Assembly (NCBI GenBank): GCA_047967505.1
Contig: CM106538.1
Length of the DNA stretch: 64,000 nucleotides
Reading direction: 5' to 3' (one strand)
DNA from: Dipteris shenzhenensis
Taxonomy: Eukaryota; Polypodiophyta; Polypodiopsida; Gleicheniales
Shown one piece after another: positions 34,501-43,333 of the stretch. The position numbers and the translations under genes were made by a program. How positions within the stretch are numbered: the first letter of the stretch is position 1; every line of letters begins with the position of its first letter. The notes beneath the pieces are model-generated. The model was not told the DNA's origin. It was given only the letters and a program-made list of their open reading frames with translations, and did not search any database.

Positions 34501-35896
34501 AAGACGCCTGCATGCTGGGCTGGACCAGGGATGGAATGTGCCTCCACACCTCCTCACGGTCACGACTAGCACGAGGGGCAAGTGGCTCCTGCTGGAAGAG
34601 GGTCCTGTAGAAGTCAGTGGCCAACCCCATGACCTCCCCCGGGTCCGTAACAATGTGACCATCCGCTGTCCTGAGACTCCGTAGCTGATCACCTGCAGCT
34701 CTCTGGCCGTGTGTCCTGAAGAACTCCCTGCACATCCGGTCACCCTTCCGGGCCCAGAAGGAGAGAGAGGCGTGATAGGAGAACTCGGAGCGACGCTGGA
34801 GGGTCTCCTCCAAGAGGGCTCTGGCTCGAAGGGCCTGGATCCGAAGCTCCTCCGAGCCCGGGGAAGACTGCTGAAGTCGCTGAATGGAGGCGAGGTCCCT
34901 CCGAAGAGCTCTCTCTCTGCCCCACCAATCCTGTCGAACCTGTAGGGCTGCGAGCTGGCAGATCTGGCTGGACTCCTGCAGAGCCTGCGCGACCGAGTCT
35001 ACCAGATCCATGCCCTCCCCCCAGTCTCTGTCCCAAAGACTGCAAATGCTGCTACGGACGTCCACCCTCGAGAAGATGGAATCGGGAATCCTGCATGATC
35101 GGGAGGGGAGAGTCTGGGCTGCCGAATCTAATGAGAGGAGCACAGGCGCATGGTCGGATAGTGTCGTCCCTGGAACAATGCCCGCCTGGCCACCTCTGCT
35201 GATGGCCCAATCACTGACATAAAACCTATCAAGCCGCTCCAGGAGTCTGCCTCCTTCCCTGCGGAAGCCCCAAGAGAAGTCCAGGCTCCCGTGCCAACGC
35301 CGGAAGGACGGGTCTCTCCAACTGTCCCTCCCTCCTGTCGCGAAGATGAAAGAGTCCCAAGCTGACTGCTCTGCCTGAGCCATACCTGTGAACTCCGGAT
35401 CTCTACCCTGCTGGTCCTCCAAGGTCTCCAGGTTGTTGAAGTCTCCTCCAACAATCCAGGAATCCATGTCTGGAAGAATCCCTGTAAGTGTCCTCCAAAA
35501 GGTGGCTCTGCATCTGAGGTCTGTGGGAGCATAAATGTTGAGGATTCCTATCTTGGATCCCTCCAAATTCAGGCCTACCCAAAGGGCTCGGCCTGGGATC
35601 AACGTGCCGTGACCGAAAACTGACTGAGCTAACTGCTCGCACACGGAGGTACAGACCCCCCCGCTCCTCCCCTGTGCGCCGATCGAAGGCTCCCAATAAG
35701 TGTAGGAGCGTCCAGGGAGAACCTTCCCGCAGCTACGGGCATGAGCCGCAGAAAGCTTGTGCTCCTGGAGCAGCAGTACATCCAATCGACCAATCACTGC
35801 AGGCTGAAGTTCCTGACGCAAAATGAGCTTCCTGGGACCACGGGTACTCGAAGAGTGAAACCCGTTCACATTCCAGGAAACGAGGTGTAGGCTCAT
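31505..35896 (-). CDS. LINE ORF2: endonuclease and reverse transcriptase
   Basis: 1463 codons without interruption. The apurinic-type endonuclease occupies about residues 1-250 (SWNVNGF, LLLQEHKL, VGGDFNN and SDHAPVLLS, with the catalytic N, E, D and H). The reverse transcriptase spans about 470-770 (LIPKGGDRQEIRQWRPITLL near 540, DFEKAYDRVDW, RQGCPLAPYLF, and catalytic EYADDTALYV near 718). Near 1255-1285 is the zf-RVT zinc finger (CQICHADEESPKHCLWSC). The protein nicks target DNA and primes reverse transcription there. No RNase H domain was seen. The start ATG overlaps the ORF1 stop as ATGA, suggesting termination-reinitiation. All catalytic motifs look intact. Confidence 0.93.
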   Translation of the reverse strand: MSLHLVSWNVNGFHSSSTRGPRKLILRQELQPAVIGRLDVLLLQEHKLSAAHARSCGKVLPGRSYTYWEPSIGAQGRSGGVCTSVCEQLAQSVFGHGTLIPGRALWVGLNLEGSKIGILNIYAPTDLRCRATFWRTLTGILPDMDSWIVGGDFNNLETLEDQQGRDPEFTGMAQAEQSAWDSFIFATGGRDSWRDPSFRRWHGSLDFSWGFRREGGRLLERLDRFYVSDWAISRGGQAGIVPGTTLSDHAPVLLSLDSAAQTLPSRSCRIPDSIFSRVDVRSSICSLWDRDWGEGMDLVDSVAQALQESSQICQLAALQVRQDWWGRERALRRDLASIQRLQQSSPGSEELRIQALRARALLEETLQRRSEFSYHASLSFWARKGDRMCREFFRTHGQRAAGDQLRSLRTADGHIVTDPGEVMGLATDFYRTLFQQEPLAPRASRDREEVWRHIPSLVQPSMQASLLAPFTADEMLEALMAIDGQKCPGEDGLSRAFFTSFWDQIHQPLLAALQGIFSSGQMPESLSSGLICLIPKGGDRQEIRQWRPITLLTTAYKILAKMISARVRPLLPDLVHDTQTGFVQDRSILDNVFTFSEAAEWAQYSGSHLAILLLDFEKAYDRVDWSFLEGTLERLGFPAGWIQGISALYRTASSRVIIGGRMGERFSLERSVRQGCPLAPYLFLFFAEAMTYYLRARSTGLRGVRLPLREDTELLDSEYADDTALYVQDDERMLERVRMALEVFCSAAGAKINWNKSVGFLTDPGACSQWGRFLGFRWIPRGQTARYLGFQVGLDITPAQQFLPVLDSIRRKLAFWSTAKLSLAGRALVVNQVLLATAWYVASCWCFSRSSVAQLRRLVRNFLWSGEDGQRDTRARVAWQTVILPQAEGGLGVIDPELQSQALLGKLIIRGLTPGGQTWKMLLQQGVGSCVPRRGGEWLPSFRWIFTSAPLTQPRSPLVRSLLMVWRRLRLSLIQSQPSCQEEIDRQPLVWNGQVRDAEGLQLGERSHIRWDGWMRGPARSLRVWRDTYRHLEMADLADAAGGARGVQARRTEIDGAIPAAWLAPPEPQVLMPGDTHWLGQFTPRGIPLVVAGRLDDSSIAFFAVSGDGRLRREDALIDPLLPWQRVRVVGLLGKVWHTDPSIEQDQLQLWRLWLWEGRALSELEWDPGEWWWPEIVTGQGQTSFFAYSTTLGRRILGRMQSRPPTQRPSWYAQGISRFFLQAFWKALWESWRPRKISYFLWLLTHKGLPVGSWLRQIGQDGCCQICHADEESPKHCLWSCMRAQEVWRWTFGLLTRAAPELGVITWGAFCWCSTAPGLHHLFEACQQDPTFLITQGTWGPLEGIPQHLAEADIGVRERQPVWEIISSITGWHIWTSRCAQILGGTSLSTAQIMAEIWSEIIHTLRGQWDQIQGDSRAGQEKRRRFLQAWDSQSLFFEQTTQGLRWHYSPPRWLFIHTQHIPP

Positions 35897-37734
35897 GGAG
35901 AGGGATGGGGGGCTGCGAACAGCTGTCTGCTCGCAGAAGAAGTCGAAGAAGAATCAGACAGATCGGAGTGGAGGCGCTGCCGCTTGTGAGAAGGTTTGGA
36001 GGGGGAGACGGGGTCGTCCTGCCCGTTCTTCAAAACCTTCAGCAAAGGCGAGAGGCCCCTAGTGCCATGAACAAATGCTTTCTCGAGCCAGCTCGAGATC
36101 TCTGAAGCAGTCATCCCGTAGAAGGTTCGGAGTTTCTGTTGGGACCAAGCTCTGACATCCTGGGGAAGAGGCCATGCCAGGGGGGGTCTGAGGATCACGA
36201 TCAATCGGAAACGTTTGGCAGCGCAACGCCACCGCAAGCGCACATCGCCCTCGGACCACTGAGTCTCGAGGAGCTGCCCACCGGACGGGCCTATCCAGGA
36301 GCAAATCTGGGCGTGTGTCTGCTCTCTGAGAGCCTCCCACACCGAGTCGTCTGTCCAGGTCTCGGTGCCATCGCTGAGGAACGTGAAGGCGAAGCTAGGG
36401 CCATCCCTGGGAGCCAAGGCACCAATCCTCCCATCCGCCCCTTTGCGGAGCATGAAGATACTAATGTCGAGACAAGCCGGGAAGGTCCCAAGGTCGGCCA
36501 CATCCAGGTAGTCCCAGGGGCCAGATCTGTAAAAGTCTCGAGGGAGCTCTCTCTCCTGGAGCTGAGACCCAGCTGAGTCTGCCACTGAGGGGCTAGCGGG
36601 AAGGGAAACCTGCTCCACTGGTGGTACAGACACCAGGTGTCCTGCAAGCGGGGGAGGAAGGGGAGGAGGCTGCGGGATAGGCGACTCGGGCTCCACGGAG
36701 GCGACTGGCGGAGAAGGTGGAGGAGGTGGAGCGGAGGCTGCACTCGGCTGGGAAGGCGACGGTGCAGCTAACTCTGTAGGAGGGGCGAGGGGAGCAGGGG
36801 GGGGAGGGGGATGGGGATGCATCTGGAACTGGGGCTGAGAGGGAGGGGGAGGGGGAGGGGACTGAGGAAAAGGAGGCGGGGGCTGAAACTGCGGGGCGGG
36901 CGAAGGGGGGGGAAACTGGGGAAACCGGGGAGAAGGCGGGGGGGTGGGGGAGAGGAGGATCTGAGGCTGTGGAGGGCGGGCTGCCGTCGAAGAAGAGGCT
37001 CTCCCAGGTCCCTGGGGCATCTGCCTGTCAGGCCTGTGGAGTGCTGCTGCAGGAATGGTGACCTCTGCCTCCTTGCCTTTATCCGAAATCTTCTTATTCT
37101 TTCCTCTTTTCCTTCGAACCTCGGTCCAACCGCCCACTACCTCTGGCCCAGGCTCCGACTGCCTCGGCTCCTCCTGACGTGGCTGTCCGGGGGGGGGAGG
37201 TGGGGGCGGAGGGGGCGGGGGCGGGGAGGGTCGAGACGAGCTGGCAAAGCGTGGACAAGCAGCCGCCAAGTGCCCAAAGCCATGGCACCGCAGGCACTGA
37301 CCTGGCTGTCCGGTGACTATCATGCTCTGGGTGATACTGTCGGCACCTGTAACGATCTCGATCACTGCAGGGAGAGTCGCAGGATCCGCCACAGCCACAC
37401 GGACTCGGGGAGCTCCTGCCGTGGTCACCGCATCGGCAAAGGTGTCGTGCATAACCCAGCCAAAATGGGAGCCCAAGTCCCTGACAATCGGCCGCAGCTC
37501 AGTAGCAAGCCCTGGAAAAACGAGTGTCACTGGGTGGCGAGGTATACGGAACCGAGTATCGAAATCCGCTGCGCTGAAACCACGGTACCACGGGACTATC
37601 ATGATGATCTTCCCATCCACCGATGTGGGGGAACCGGCAACCAGATTGCTCGCAGCTTTCTCACTGGAGAGTTTGAGCCAGAAGATGCCCCTTCCCATAA
37701 GGGCCACCTCCTCAATGTGGCCATCCTCTAGCAA
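35893..37734 (-). CDS. LINE ORF1: nucleic-acid-binding protein, main part
   Basis: 613 codons from the first Met of this frame; the true start is upstream in another frame. The N-terminal 140 residues resemble the DUF4283-like domain of plant LINE ORF1 (RGIFWLKLSSEKAASNLV, IMIVPWYRGF). A CCHC zinc knuckle, CLRCHGFGHLAAAC, lies near residue 150, then a long proline-rich segment (about 165-370) and a second, less conserved domain with RRM-like composition. The C-terminus is serine-rich and basic. Such proteins coat element RNA. Confidence 0.85.
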   Translation of the reverse strand: MLEDGHIEEVALMGRGIFWLKLSSEKAASNLVAGSPTSVDGKIIMIVPWYRGFSAADFDTRFRIPRHPVTLVFPGLATELRPIVRDLGSHFGWVMHDTFADAVTTAGAPRVRVAVADPATLPAVIEIVTGADSITQSMIVTGQPGQCLRCHGFGHLAAACPRFASSSRPSPPPPPPPPPPPPGQPRQEEPRQSEPGPEVVGGWTEVRRKRGKNKKISDKGKEAEVTIPAAALHRPDRQMPQGPGRASSSTAARPPQPQILLSPTPPPSPRFPQFPPPSPAPQFQPPPPFPQSPPPPPPSQPQFQMHPHPPPPPAPLAPPTELAAPSPSQPSAASAPPPPPSPPVASVEPESPIPQPPPLPPPLAGHLVSVPPVEQVSLPASPSVADSAGSQLQERELPRDFYRSGPWDYLDVADLGTFPACLDISIFMLRKGADGRIGALAPRDGPSFAFTFLSDGTETWTDDSVWEALREQTHAQICSWIGPSGGQLLETQWSEGDVRLRWRCAAKRFRLIVILRPPLAWPLPQDVRAWSQQKLRTFYGMTASEISSWLEKAFVHGTRGLSPLLKVLKNGQDDPVSPSKPSHKRQRLHSDLSDSSSTSSASRQLFAAPHPSP

Positions 37735-37945
37735 GAGCCTCTAGCAAGAGAGTGGACTGGAGCCAGTCCCTGATGGTAGACCTGGAGGGGGAGTGTCCAA
37801 TGACTCTACCGTAAACAGAGGTACGAGCAAAGTCACTGGCTACCGCCTGAACACGGGATGATTGTTGCTCTGTCAGGATAACGCGGTAGGCATCTGGAGA
37901 GGGAGGGTCCGACTGGGCCTCCGGATCCGGGCTGGGGGCCGCCAT
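37712..37945 (-). pseudogene. LINE ORF1 N-terminal part, frameshifted
   Basis: 77 codons starting MAAPSPDPEAQSDPPSPDAY at 37945, with RTSVYGRVIGHSPSRSTIRD typical of the start of the plant ORF1 domain. The frame runs off after the 13-bp duplication. This is the likely authentic ORF1 start, because the first Met of the longer frame falls inside the domain. Confidence 0.8.
37725..37750. repeat. 13-bp tandem duplication breaking ORF1
   Basis: CCTCTAGCAAGAG at 37725-37737 is repeated exactly at 37738-37750. Thirteen bases shift the frame between the N-terminal part (ending STLLLEALARG) and the main ORF1 frame (starting LLEDGHIEEV). Confidence 0.95.
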
Positions 37946-38842
37946 ACCGCCAAGACTAACTGCAAGCTTCCGATGAAGAAAAACAGGCTGCCACCCAAGA
38001 AGGGGATGAAGCGGCGGTGGAGCCTGGGGGTGAGGCGGGCGAGGCGAAATGAAGGGTCGGAGGGGTCGAAGCTGAGGGCGGGGCGAAGGCTGCGGGGTGC
38101 GGGGAGTACGGAAGGGGCGAGAGGGCGGGGGGGGGGGGTGAAGTTGGAATGGCGGGGGTGGAGAGGTGAAGCGGGGGGGCGAGGGGAGCGGAATGAGGCG
38201 GAGGCGGGTGAAGCGAGGGGTGAAGGAGCAGCGAGGGGGCGGGTTGGAGCGGGGTGGATGGCGAGGGAGCAGCGAGGGGCGGAATGGCGGAGGCGGGGCG
38301 AGGGCGAGGCGGGCTGAAAAAAAAAAAAAAAAAAAAAGCGAGGCGACGCGGGATGGAGCGCGCGGTTAGAGCGGCGGCGAGGGGGGGTTAGAGCGGAGGC
38401 GGTTATAGCGGCAGCGAGGGGGGGGGGTTAGAGCGGGGGCGAGGGGCGGGGTGGAGCGAGGGGGCGGGGTGGAGCGAGGGGGCGGGATGGAGCGGAGGTA
38501 AGGGGGCGGGTTGGAGCGAGGGGGGGAGGGGCGAGGGGCGGGTTGGAGCGAGGGGGCGGATTGGAGCGAGGGGGCGAGGGGCGGGTTGGAGCGAGGGGGC
38601 GGGAAGGAGCGGAGGCAAGGGGGCGGGATGGAGCGAGGGGGCGGGATGGAGCGAGGGGGCGGCTGGAGCGGAGGTGAGGCGAGGGGTAGCGGGAGGGGTG
38701 GAGGTGGTCGCAGCGAGGGGGGGGGGGGGGAGCGAGGGGGGAGGTAGGGGCTAACGGCGAGGGGGGGAGGGGAAGCTCGCAGGAGCTACAATTTGACACA
38801 TAGATCTACTAGAGTCTTGCCAAATTTGGCCTTGGAATGCAT
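37946..38842 (-). promoter_or_regulatory. LINE 5' untranslated region with GC-rich tandem repeats
   Basis: About 0.9 kb, on the plus strand made of G-runs and GAGCGAGGGGGCGGG(A/T/G)TG-like units of 17-18 bp (densest at 38430-38700), so C-rich in the element's sense. An uninterrupted A run of 21 at 38317-38337 divides it. LINE 5' regions carry the internal promoter; the repeats are plausible factor sites and have strong potential for G-quadruplexes on the plus strand. The small open frames here are artefacts of the repeats. Confidence 0.75.
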
Positions 38843-39185
38843 TAGAATCCCGTAGGATAGAATAGATGCATCTTGCAAGAGGTGTGAGAGCACAATGAAA
38901 GCAATATGTTGTTCTCTATTATGGATTGTGAGAGAGATGACTCTCTCTTATAGAAAGGGGGAGAAGGTAATACCTTCCCTACATAAGTGGCAATCAGCCC
39001 CTACATCAGTGGGAATCAATCCCTATATCAGTGGGATTGCCTTTGTCTTACATCATCACTTAGGTCACACACTAGACACATCATAGCACTTGATGTGCCT
39101 TTACAACACACACAAACATACATGTGACTCCCCTAGATGCACACATGCACCATAGAGCAAGCCCTTGATCATACTTATCCCAACA
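38841..39185 (-). repeat. 5' LTR of the short element
   Basis: 345 bp counterpart of 29431-29775. Its inner edge is the LINE target site, so its last 16 bases occur again at 31360-31375 on the other side of the LINE. Its outer edge (minus strand TGTTGGG) abuts GTCCC at 39186. Confidence 0.88.
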
Positions 39186-39186
39186 G

Positions 39187-39411
39187 TCCCACCCTCTGAA
39201 AGGTTTTGAAGTTAACAAAACTGTGGGTGCTACTGCTGTCCACCAACACATGCACAATCCTGCCATTAATCATCCCTGTTAATCTAATAGTATCAGCACT
39301 TTTGGCACCCATCAAGGCATGCATGGAAATAGTATAAAGTGTTGGTTGGGCATCCCAATTAACCTCCTCCTTGTTCACAGGAGCATTACCAAAGCTGAGC
39401 TGCCCTCTCAA
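39187..39411 (-). pseudogene. Gypsy protease, N-terminal half
   Basis: The minus strand reads TGMINGRIVHVLVDSSSTHS, the start of the protease with the catalytic D-(S/T)-G changed to DSSS. It stops at the nested insertion; the second half is at 28956-29430. Loss of the glycine would already impair the enzyme. Confidence 0.85.
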
Positions 39412-40865
39412 TTGTTTGAGGGTTATGTGCCTTCACATCTGCAGCGAGATGAAAGGCAACAACTTTCTCTTTTCAGATACGTCTTGCACAAACATGGAAA
39501 GCCTCCAAAAGTGCTGCAAGTACTCTTGGACCGTACCAGTCTGTGACAAGGTATAAAATTCAGCCAAGTATCGATCCAATACAAGTGGAGATACAAATGT
39601 AGTGACCATCCATTCTTAAAAACCCCTCCAAGTGGTTGGTCTCTGAGGCGAATCCCTCATGTATTGCCACCATGTGTGGGCATAGTCCTGCATATGCATA
39701 CTTGCAAAAATGATGCGCTCCTCCTCAGACTTGGGATAGAAGTGAAAATAGTCTTCTAGCTTTGTGAGCCACTCCTCCAACTCATTGGGAGTGCGAGTGT
39801 CCCCTTTAAAGTTATGCACTGTGAGTTCGTCCTTCATATCCTTGGCTGCATAATTCTTGTGTGTGTAACCTCCAGAAGTGTGGGCATCATGACGCTTGAG
39901 GTTCACATAATCGGAGAAGGGAATCTCAAGTTTGATGGCCTCAGGTAGGGCCCTGTATGAACGCAAAGAATTTGCCAACATGTCATCAAAGGTGGCTTGC
40001 TGCCCACCACCAACTCTGTGCTGCGTAGAAGCTGCTGCCATCTAATGCACTGGCTGCGTCTGGCTATATGTGCTCGCTGGCGGAGCGATAGGTGCATGAA
40101 CCTTGGGCTGGGTCTCTCTACCAAATGCATCTCTCCGAAATGATGGCATACCAAAGGGTTGAGAAGAGGACTGACCTCTTTCCCAAGGGTGTGGGCTGCC
40201 ATATAAACCCAAGTCAGCTCCAGGTATACTCGCTGGTGCAGTGAAAGGAGCACTAGCCGGATGCACACCAACGGGTCAGCCCAAAAGAGACGGCTCAGCC
40301 TGCATAGATGCAGAAAACTGAGAGCCAAAAGATGGCCTGATCCTGCAAGAAGGTGCTTTGTGGCACAGAAAATGCATCATCTATGTCCAGATAATCCCCA
40401 AGCTCGGGTACATGCAATAGTCCAGAAGACTGATGCTCATAGGCACGATGGGCATCTGCCATAAAACCCTTGTGTTGAGCAGACAAAACATCCTGACTGT
40501 CTGAATGGTCGCCTTGCTGGGGTGCGGGCTGCTTACCCTTATCCTGCATAGCAATGGCAGATGTGATCTGCTGACCGATCTGCTGTCCCATCTGGACAAG
40601 AGCTGTATCTTGTATAGCCATGGCTGTGGTAAGCTGATGGCTGAACTCTTTTCCTATTTGGCGGAATGCACCCTGGAGCATAGAGGAAAGGGCATCTAGA
40701 AACTGCGTTTGCGCTTCTTGCACTTCCCGGGATGCAGGAGAGAGGCTGAGTGGAAGGAACCTGTGCACCACCAGTGGATGCAGCCACTGTGGCAGGCACT
40801 GGCTCATACTGAGCAGCCTCATCAGTGTCATGCAATATATCACGAGGGGCACGCTTCGGTGGCAT
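39412..40865 (-). pseudogene. Gypsy gag, broken
   Basis: Gag probably starts at 40865 (MPPKRAPRDILHDTDEAAQY). Frames change near 40700, 40300 and 40040. The last open frame (40041-39616) carries the capsid core: TPNELEEWLTKLEDYFHFYP and QDYAHTWWQYMRDSPQRPT. The stretch 39412-39615 between capsid and protease shows no clear zinc knuckle. All of it is on the minus strand, upstream of the protease. Confidence 0.8.
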
Positions 40866-41793
40866 GGTGATTGGCCTTGGAGAGAGGAGCTCGAATGTAG
40901 GTGAGGAGAAATGGATAGCAAAACCTTGTTGTAATGAGCACCTAAGATAGTGTAGGGAAAACACGAAAAGGTCAATGGAGAGGCTCGGCAGAAAGGTCGT
41001 CGAAGAAGCTTCGAAATGGAGCCAAAATGGCTCCAAACGGGTTGTGAAAGGTCCCTAAAAAGAGGCTGAAAAGTGAGTTTAAAAAAAAATAAAATAAGGG
41101 AAGGGGTCCTAAGTCATCTAGGACAGTTAGGACAGCTCTAACCTAAGACGGTTAGGACTGTTAGGACAGTGTCTTAGGCCAACCTAATCCATCCTTTACC
41201 CTAGTTAGCACTAACCTAACCTAGACGCAAACTAACTAAACCTAACCAAAGTAACCCTTTGTTAGTCTACCCTAGTTAGAAAACCTTGTAGGCTAAGGTT
41301 TTGCAGGAAAAGAAAAACGGCAACCGGCGACGGCATCGAGTAGGGCGGGGCACGGGTACGAGCGGGTGGCGAGGGTGTGGAATAGGACGGCGTCGCGACC
41401 ATTTGACGGAATGCACACGGGCTCTTGGTCTCGTTGATCACGTCGGGATGCACACGGCTCTAGCACACAAGGTCTTGTTGATGGCGCACGTCGCACTGGT
41501 CTGAGTGATGCCTTCAACCCTCGGAACTTGGTGCCATAGCCCTCGACATTTACCAATTGAAAAGCCAATAGATTTGACGATGGTCCGTATGTGCTTGCAG
41601 CCAGAAATTTCTCATGTGCTTGGAGTTGGGATTCGTTGCAGCCTGCAATTGCTCACGTTTTGCCATCGCTCACTTGCATCACTCGGTAGGATTTGGCGTA
41701 GATAGGAGCATTGACAGATTTGCGTTGGTTGGGCAGGATTTGGCGTTGACAGCTTGATGTTGAAGCTAGTTCCGAATAGGGCCCTAGGAAGGT
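40866..41793 (-). other. Gypsy leader region
   Basis: Untranslated leader between the primer site and gag. It includes short repeats of CTAGGACAGTTAGGACAG near 41115-41180. No gene is seen. Confidence 0.6.
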
Positions 41794-41806
41794 GCTCTGA
41801 TACCAA

Positions 41807-42113
41807 TGCAGTGAAGGGAAAAGGGGCAGATTTGGAGATGGGGATAGAATAGCAGAAGGACGGGAGGAGAAGAGAGGGGAAGGGGAAAGAGAGAGGAAGA
41901 GAGAGAAGGATGAGGGGATAGAGATAGAGAGAGGGAGGAGAGAGAGAGTGTGAGTGTAGGCAGCAAGAAGCAAGAAGTAGGAGGGAGAGTAGATAGGATT
42001 AGATGTCACATCCAAAAAGGTACATAGTAGGGGGTGGATGGAGACTTATATAGTCCCTCCACATTTTCCACTCAAAGGGCCTCTAACTTGGCCTCTTTTT
42101 CCCCTTCATTACA
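41807..42113 (-). repeat. 5' LTR of the gypsy element
   Basis: 307 bp, uninterrupted copy; minus strand begins TGTAATGAAGGGGAAA and ends CCCTTCACTGCA. The primer site TGGTATCAGAGC follows at 41794-41805 with one base between. A minus-strand TATA-like GGACTATATAAGTC lies near 42046-42056. Confidence 0.9.
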
Positions 42114-43187
42114 AGTGTGACTTCTATGTCGGCATATCTGACCTCAGTAACACATGGAGGTCCCACCAAGAACAGTTCTTCAATTACCGCATTTGTATCA
42201 GCATCTTAATTTGAGTCGGGACTCCTTCTTCTTCATCTTATGATCCGCCTTCTTCTTTCTGCAATCCTTCGCAAAATGGCCTAGCTCGTCACAATAGAAA
42301 CACTTTTTCTTGTGCTTCCTCCTCTTGGAAGTGTCCTTCATCTCCAGAATCATCTTTCTTGGGCTTGCCAGTGTTAGGCTTGCCCTTTTCTTTGCCAGCT
42401 TTATCCTTTGCCATCAACGCCTTGTCATTGTTGTAGAGCTTCTTCCTGGCTTCTTCGTAGAGCAGTAATCGACCCAACTCCTCAAAAGTTAGAAGTTTGG
42501 CCCTTTGTCCTGCTGTCCTAGTCGTAACGAAGCTCTTGTAACTCCATGGTAGGCTCCTAAGTACCATCAAGGCCAATTGGTCCGAGTCTACCTTCTGACT
42601 AACTGATGCTATTTTATCCCTTACCACCTTGACCTTTGTCAAGAGGTCATGAATCGAATCTCCTTCATCCATATCCATATTGTAGAGTTGATGCTGAAGA
42701 GTCAAGATCCGGGATGTATTATCTGTCTCGTACAGATCCTTCAGAATGGCCCATGCCTCTATTGATGTGTCAGTCATCTGGAATGAGGAAGCACAGAGTC
42801 CGCCGTAGTCCCTATGATCAATGCTAGGGCTTGGGCATCTCTATCTCCCATGCTTCAAGTTCCTCTCCATCTACTGGTATAAGTATCTTCCCCTTTTGTC
42901 CACTACGTCCTGCGGCTTCTCCTCCACTCCCATTGTCAGCTTCCATAGTTTTCGAGCCACTAAATGACTTCGGATCTTGACCTTTCAGATAGGTAGTTTG
43001 TTCCATCTAGTTTCCCGAACTCTCCAAAGTTAGGGATGGTGAAAGAAGGAACTCGACTGGAGGAGGAGGAAGGGAGAGAAGGGGCTGAAGATGCCTCTGT
43101 TTCTGAAATCGACATCTTTGCTGCTAAACCACACAGCAAAATCGAAAAGCAAACTTCACTGTTTGTAGACTTGAGCTTTGTACACAC
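42114..43187 (-). pseudogene. Gag of the outer copia, broken
   Basis: Starts near 43120-43187 and continues through FSGSKTMEADNG, SIEAWAILKDLYETDNTSRI, QLALMVLRSLPWSYKSFV and LLLYEEARKKLYNND. A zinc knuckle CFYCDELGHFAKDC lies near 42290-42250 in another frame, then DADTNAVIEELFLVGPP. It has at least three frame changes. The segment 42593-42980 is homologous to the gag piece captured at 21379-21790. Confidence 0.85.
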
Positions 43188-43333
43188 TTGACTAAACTTG
43201 AGTCACTCTCTTTCTTGCAAAGGCATAGTCCTCGAGTTGTTCCCTAGAGCTTCTGAATCAGGATTCTCCTTCAGCAAGGTCCTTGCCTTCAAGCGCCCAC
43301 ACTTGTGAGCCTCCTACTTGGGCTCTGATACCA

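Larger units (their letters stand above)
31376..38842 (-). mobile_element. L1-type LINE, nearly intact
   Basis: A 7.47-kb non-LTR element on the minus strand, with a 16-bp target duplication TAGAATCCCGTAGGAT (31360-31375 and 38843-38858), a short 3' A-tail (T run ending at 31384), a 0.9-kb GC-rich 5' region, ORF1 and ORF2. It sits in the end of the 5' LTR of the short element. It is much richer in G and C than its AT-rich surroundings. Perfect target duplication, open ORF2 and apparently full-length 5' end argue for recent insertion. Confidence 0.93.
29431..39185 (-). mobile_element. Short gag-bearing LTR element, split by a LINE
   Basis: LTRs of 345 bp lie at 29431-29775 (3') and 38841-39185 (5', its last bases repeated at 31358-31375). 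The target duplication GTCCC is perfect. Without the LINE the element is about 2.3 kb: LTR, perfect primer site (31344-31355), 1.58 kb internal region with a gag fragment only, purine tract (minus strand GAGAGGGAGT, near 29780), LTR. The LTR copies differ at only a handful of positions. It has no protease, integrase or polymerase, so it depended on another copia element. Confidence 0.9.
25251..42113 (-). mobile_element. Chromodomain Ty3/gypsy element with nested insertions
   Basis: The 5' LTR is 41807-42113 (307 bp) and the 3' LTR is 25251-26111, of which 306 bp are LTR once a 555-bp insertion is removed. Flanks ACTGT (25246-25250) and AGTGT (42114-42118) are a target duplication with one mismatch. 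The primer site TGGTATCAGAGC is at 41794-41805 and a purine tract GGGAAGGGATGG follows at about 26112-26124 on the minus strand. Order of coding parts: gag, protease, reverse transcriptase, RNase H, integrase, chromodomain. The protease is split by the insertion at 29431-39185. Confidence 0.9.

Noticed and set aside
36811-37731. A 306-codon plus-strand frame opposite LINE ORF1
   Set aside because: It is the mirror of the proline-rich and knuckle-coding strand; GC-rich sequence suppresses stops. The minus-strand ORF1 explains the region.
38403-38799. Pro- and Gly/Arg-rich open frames in the GC-rich array
   Set aside because: They come from the 17-18 bp tandem repeats of the LINE 5' region and occur on both strands.
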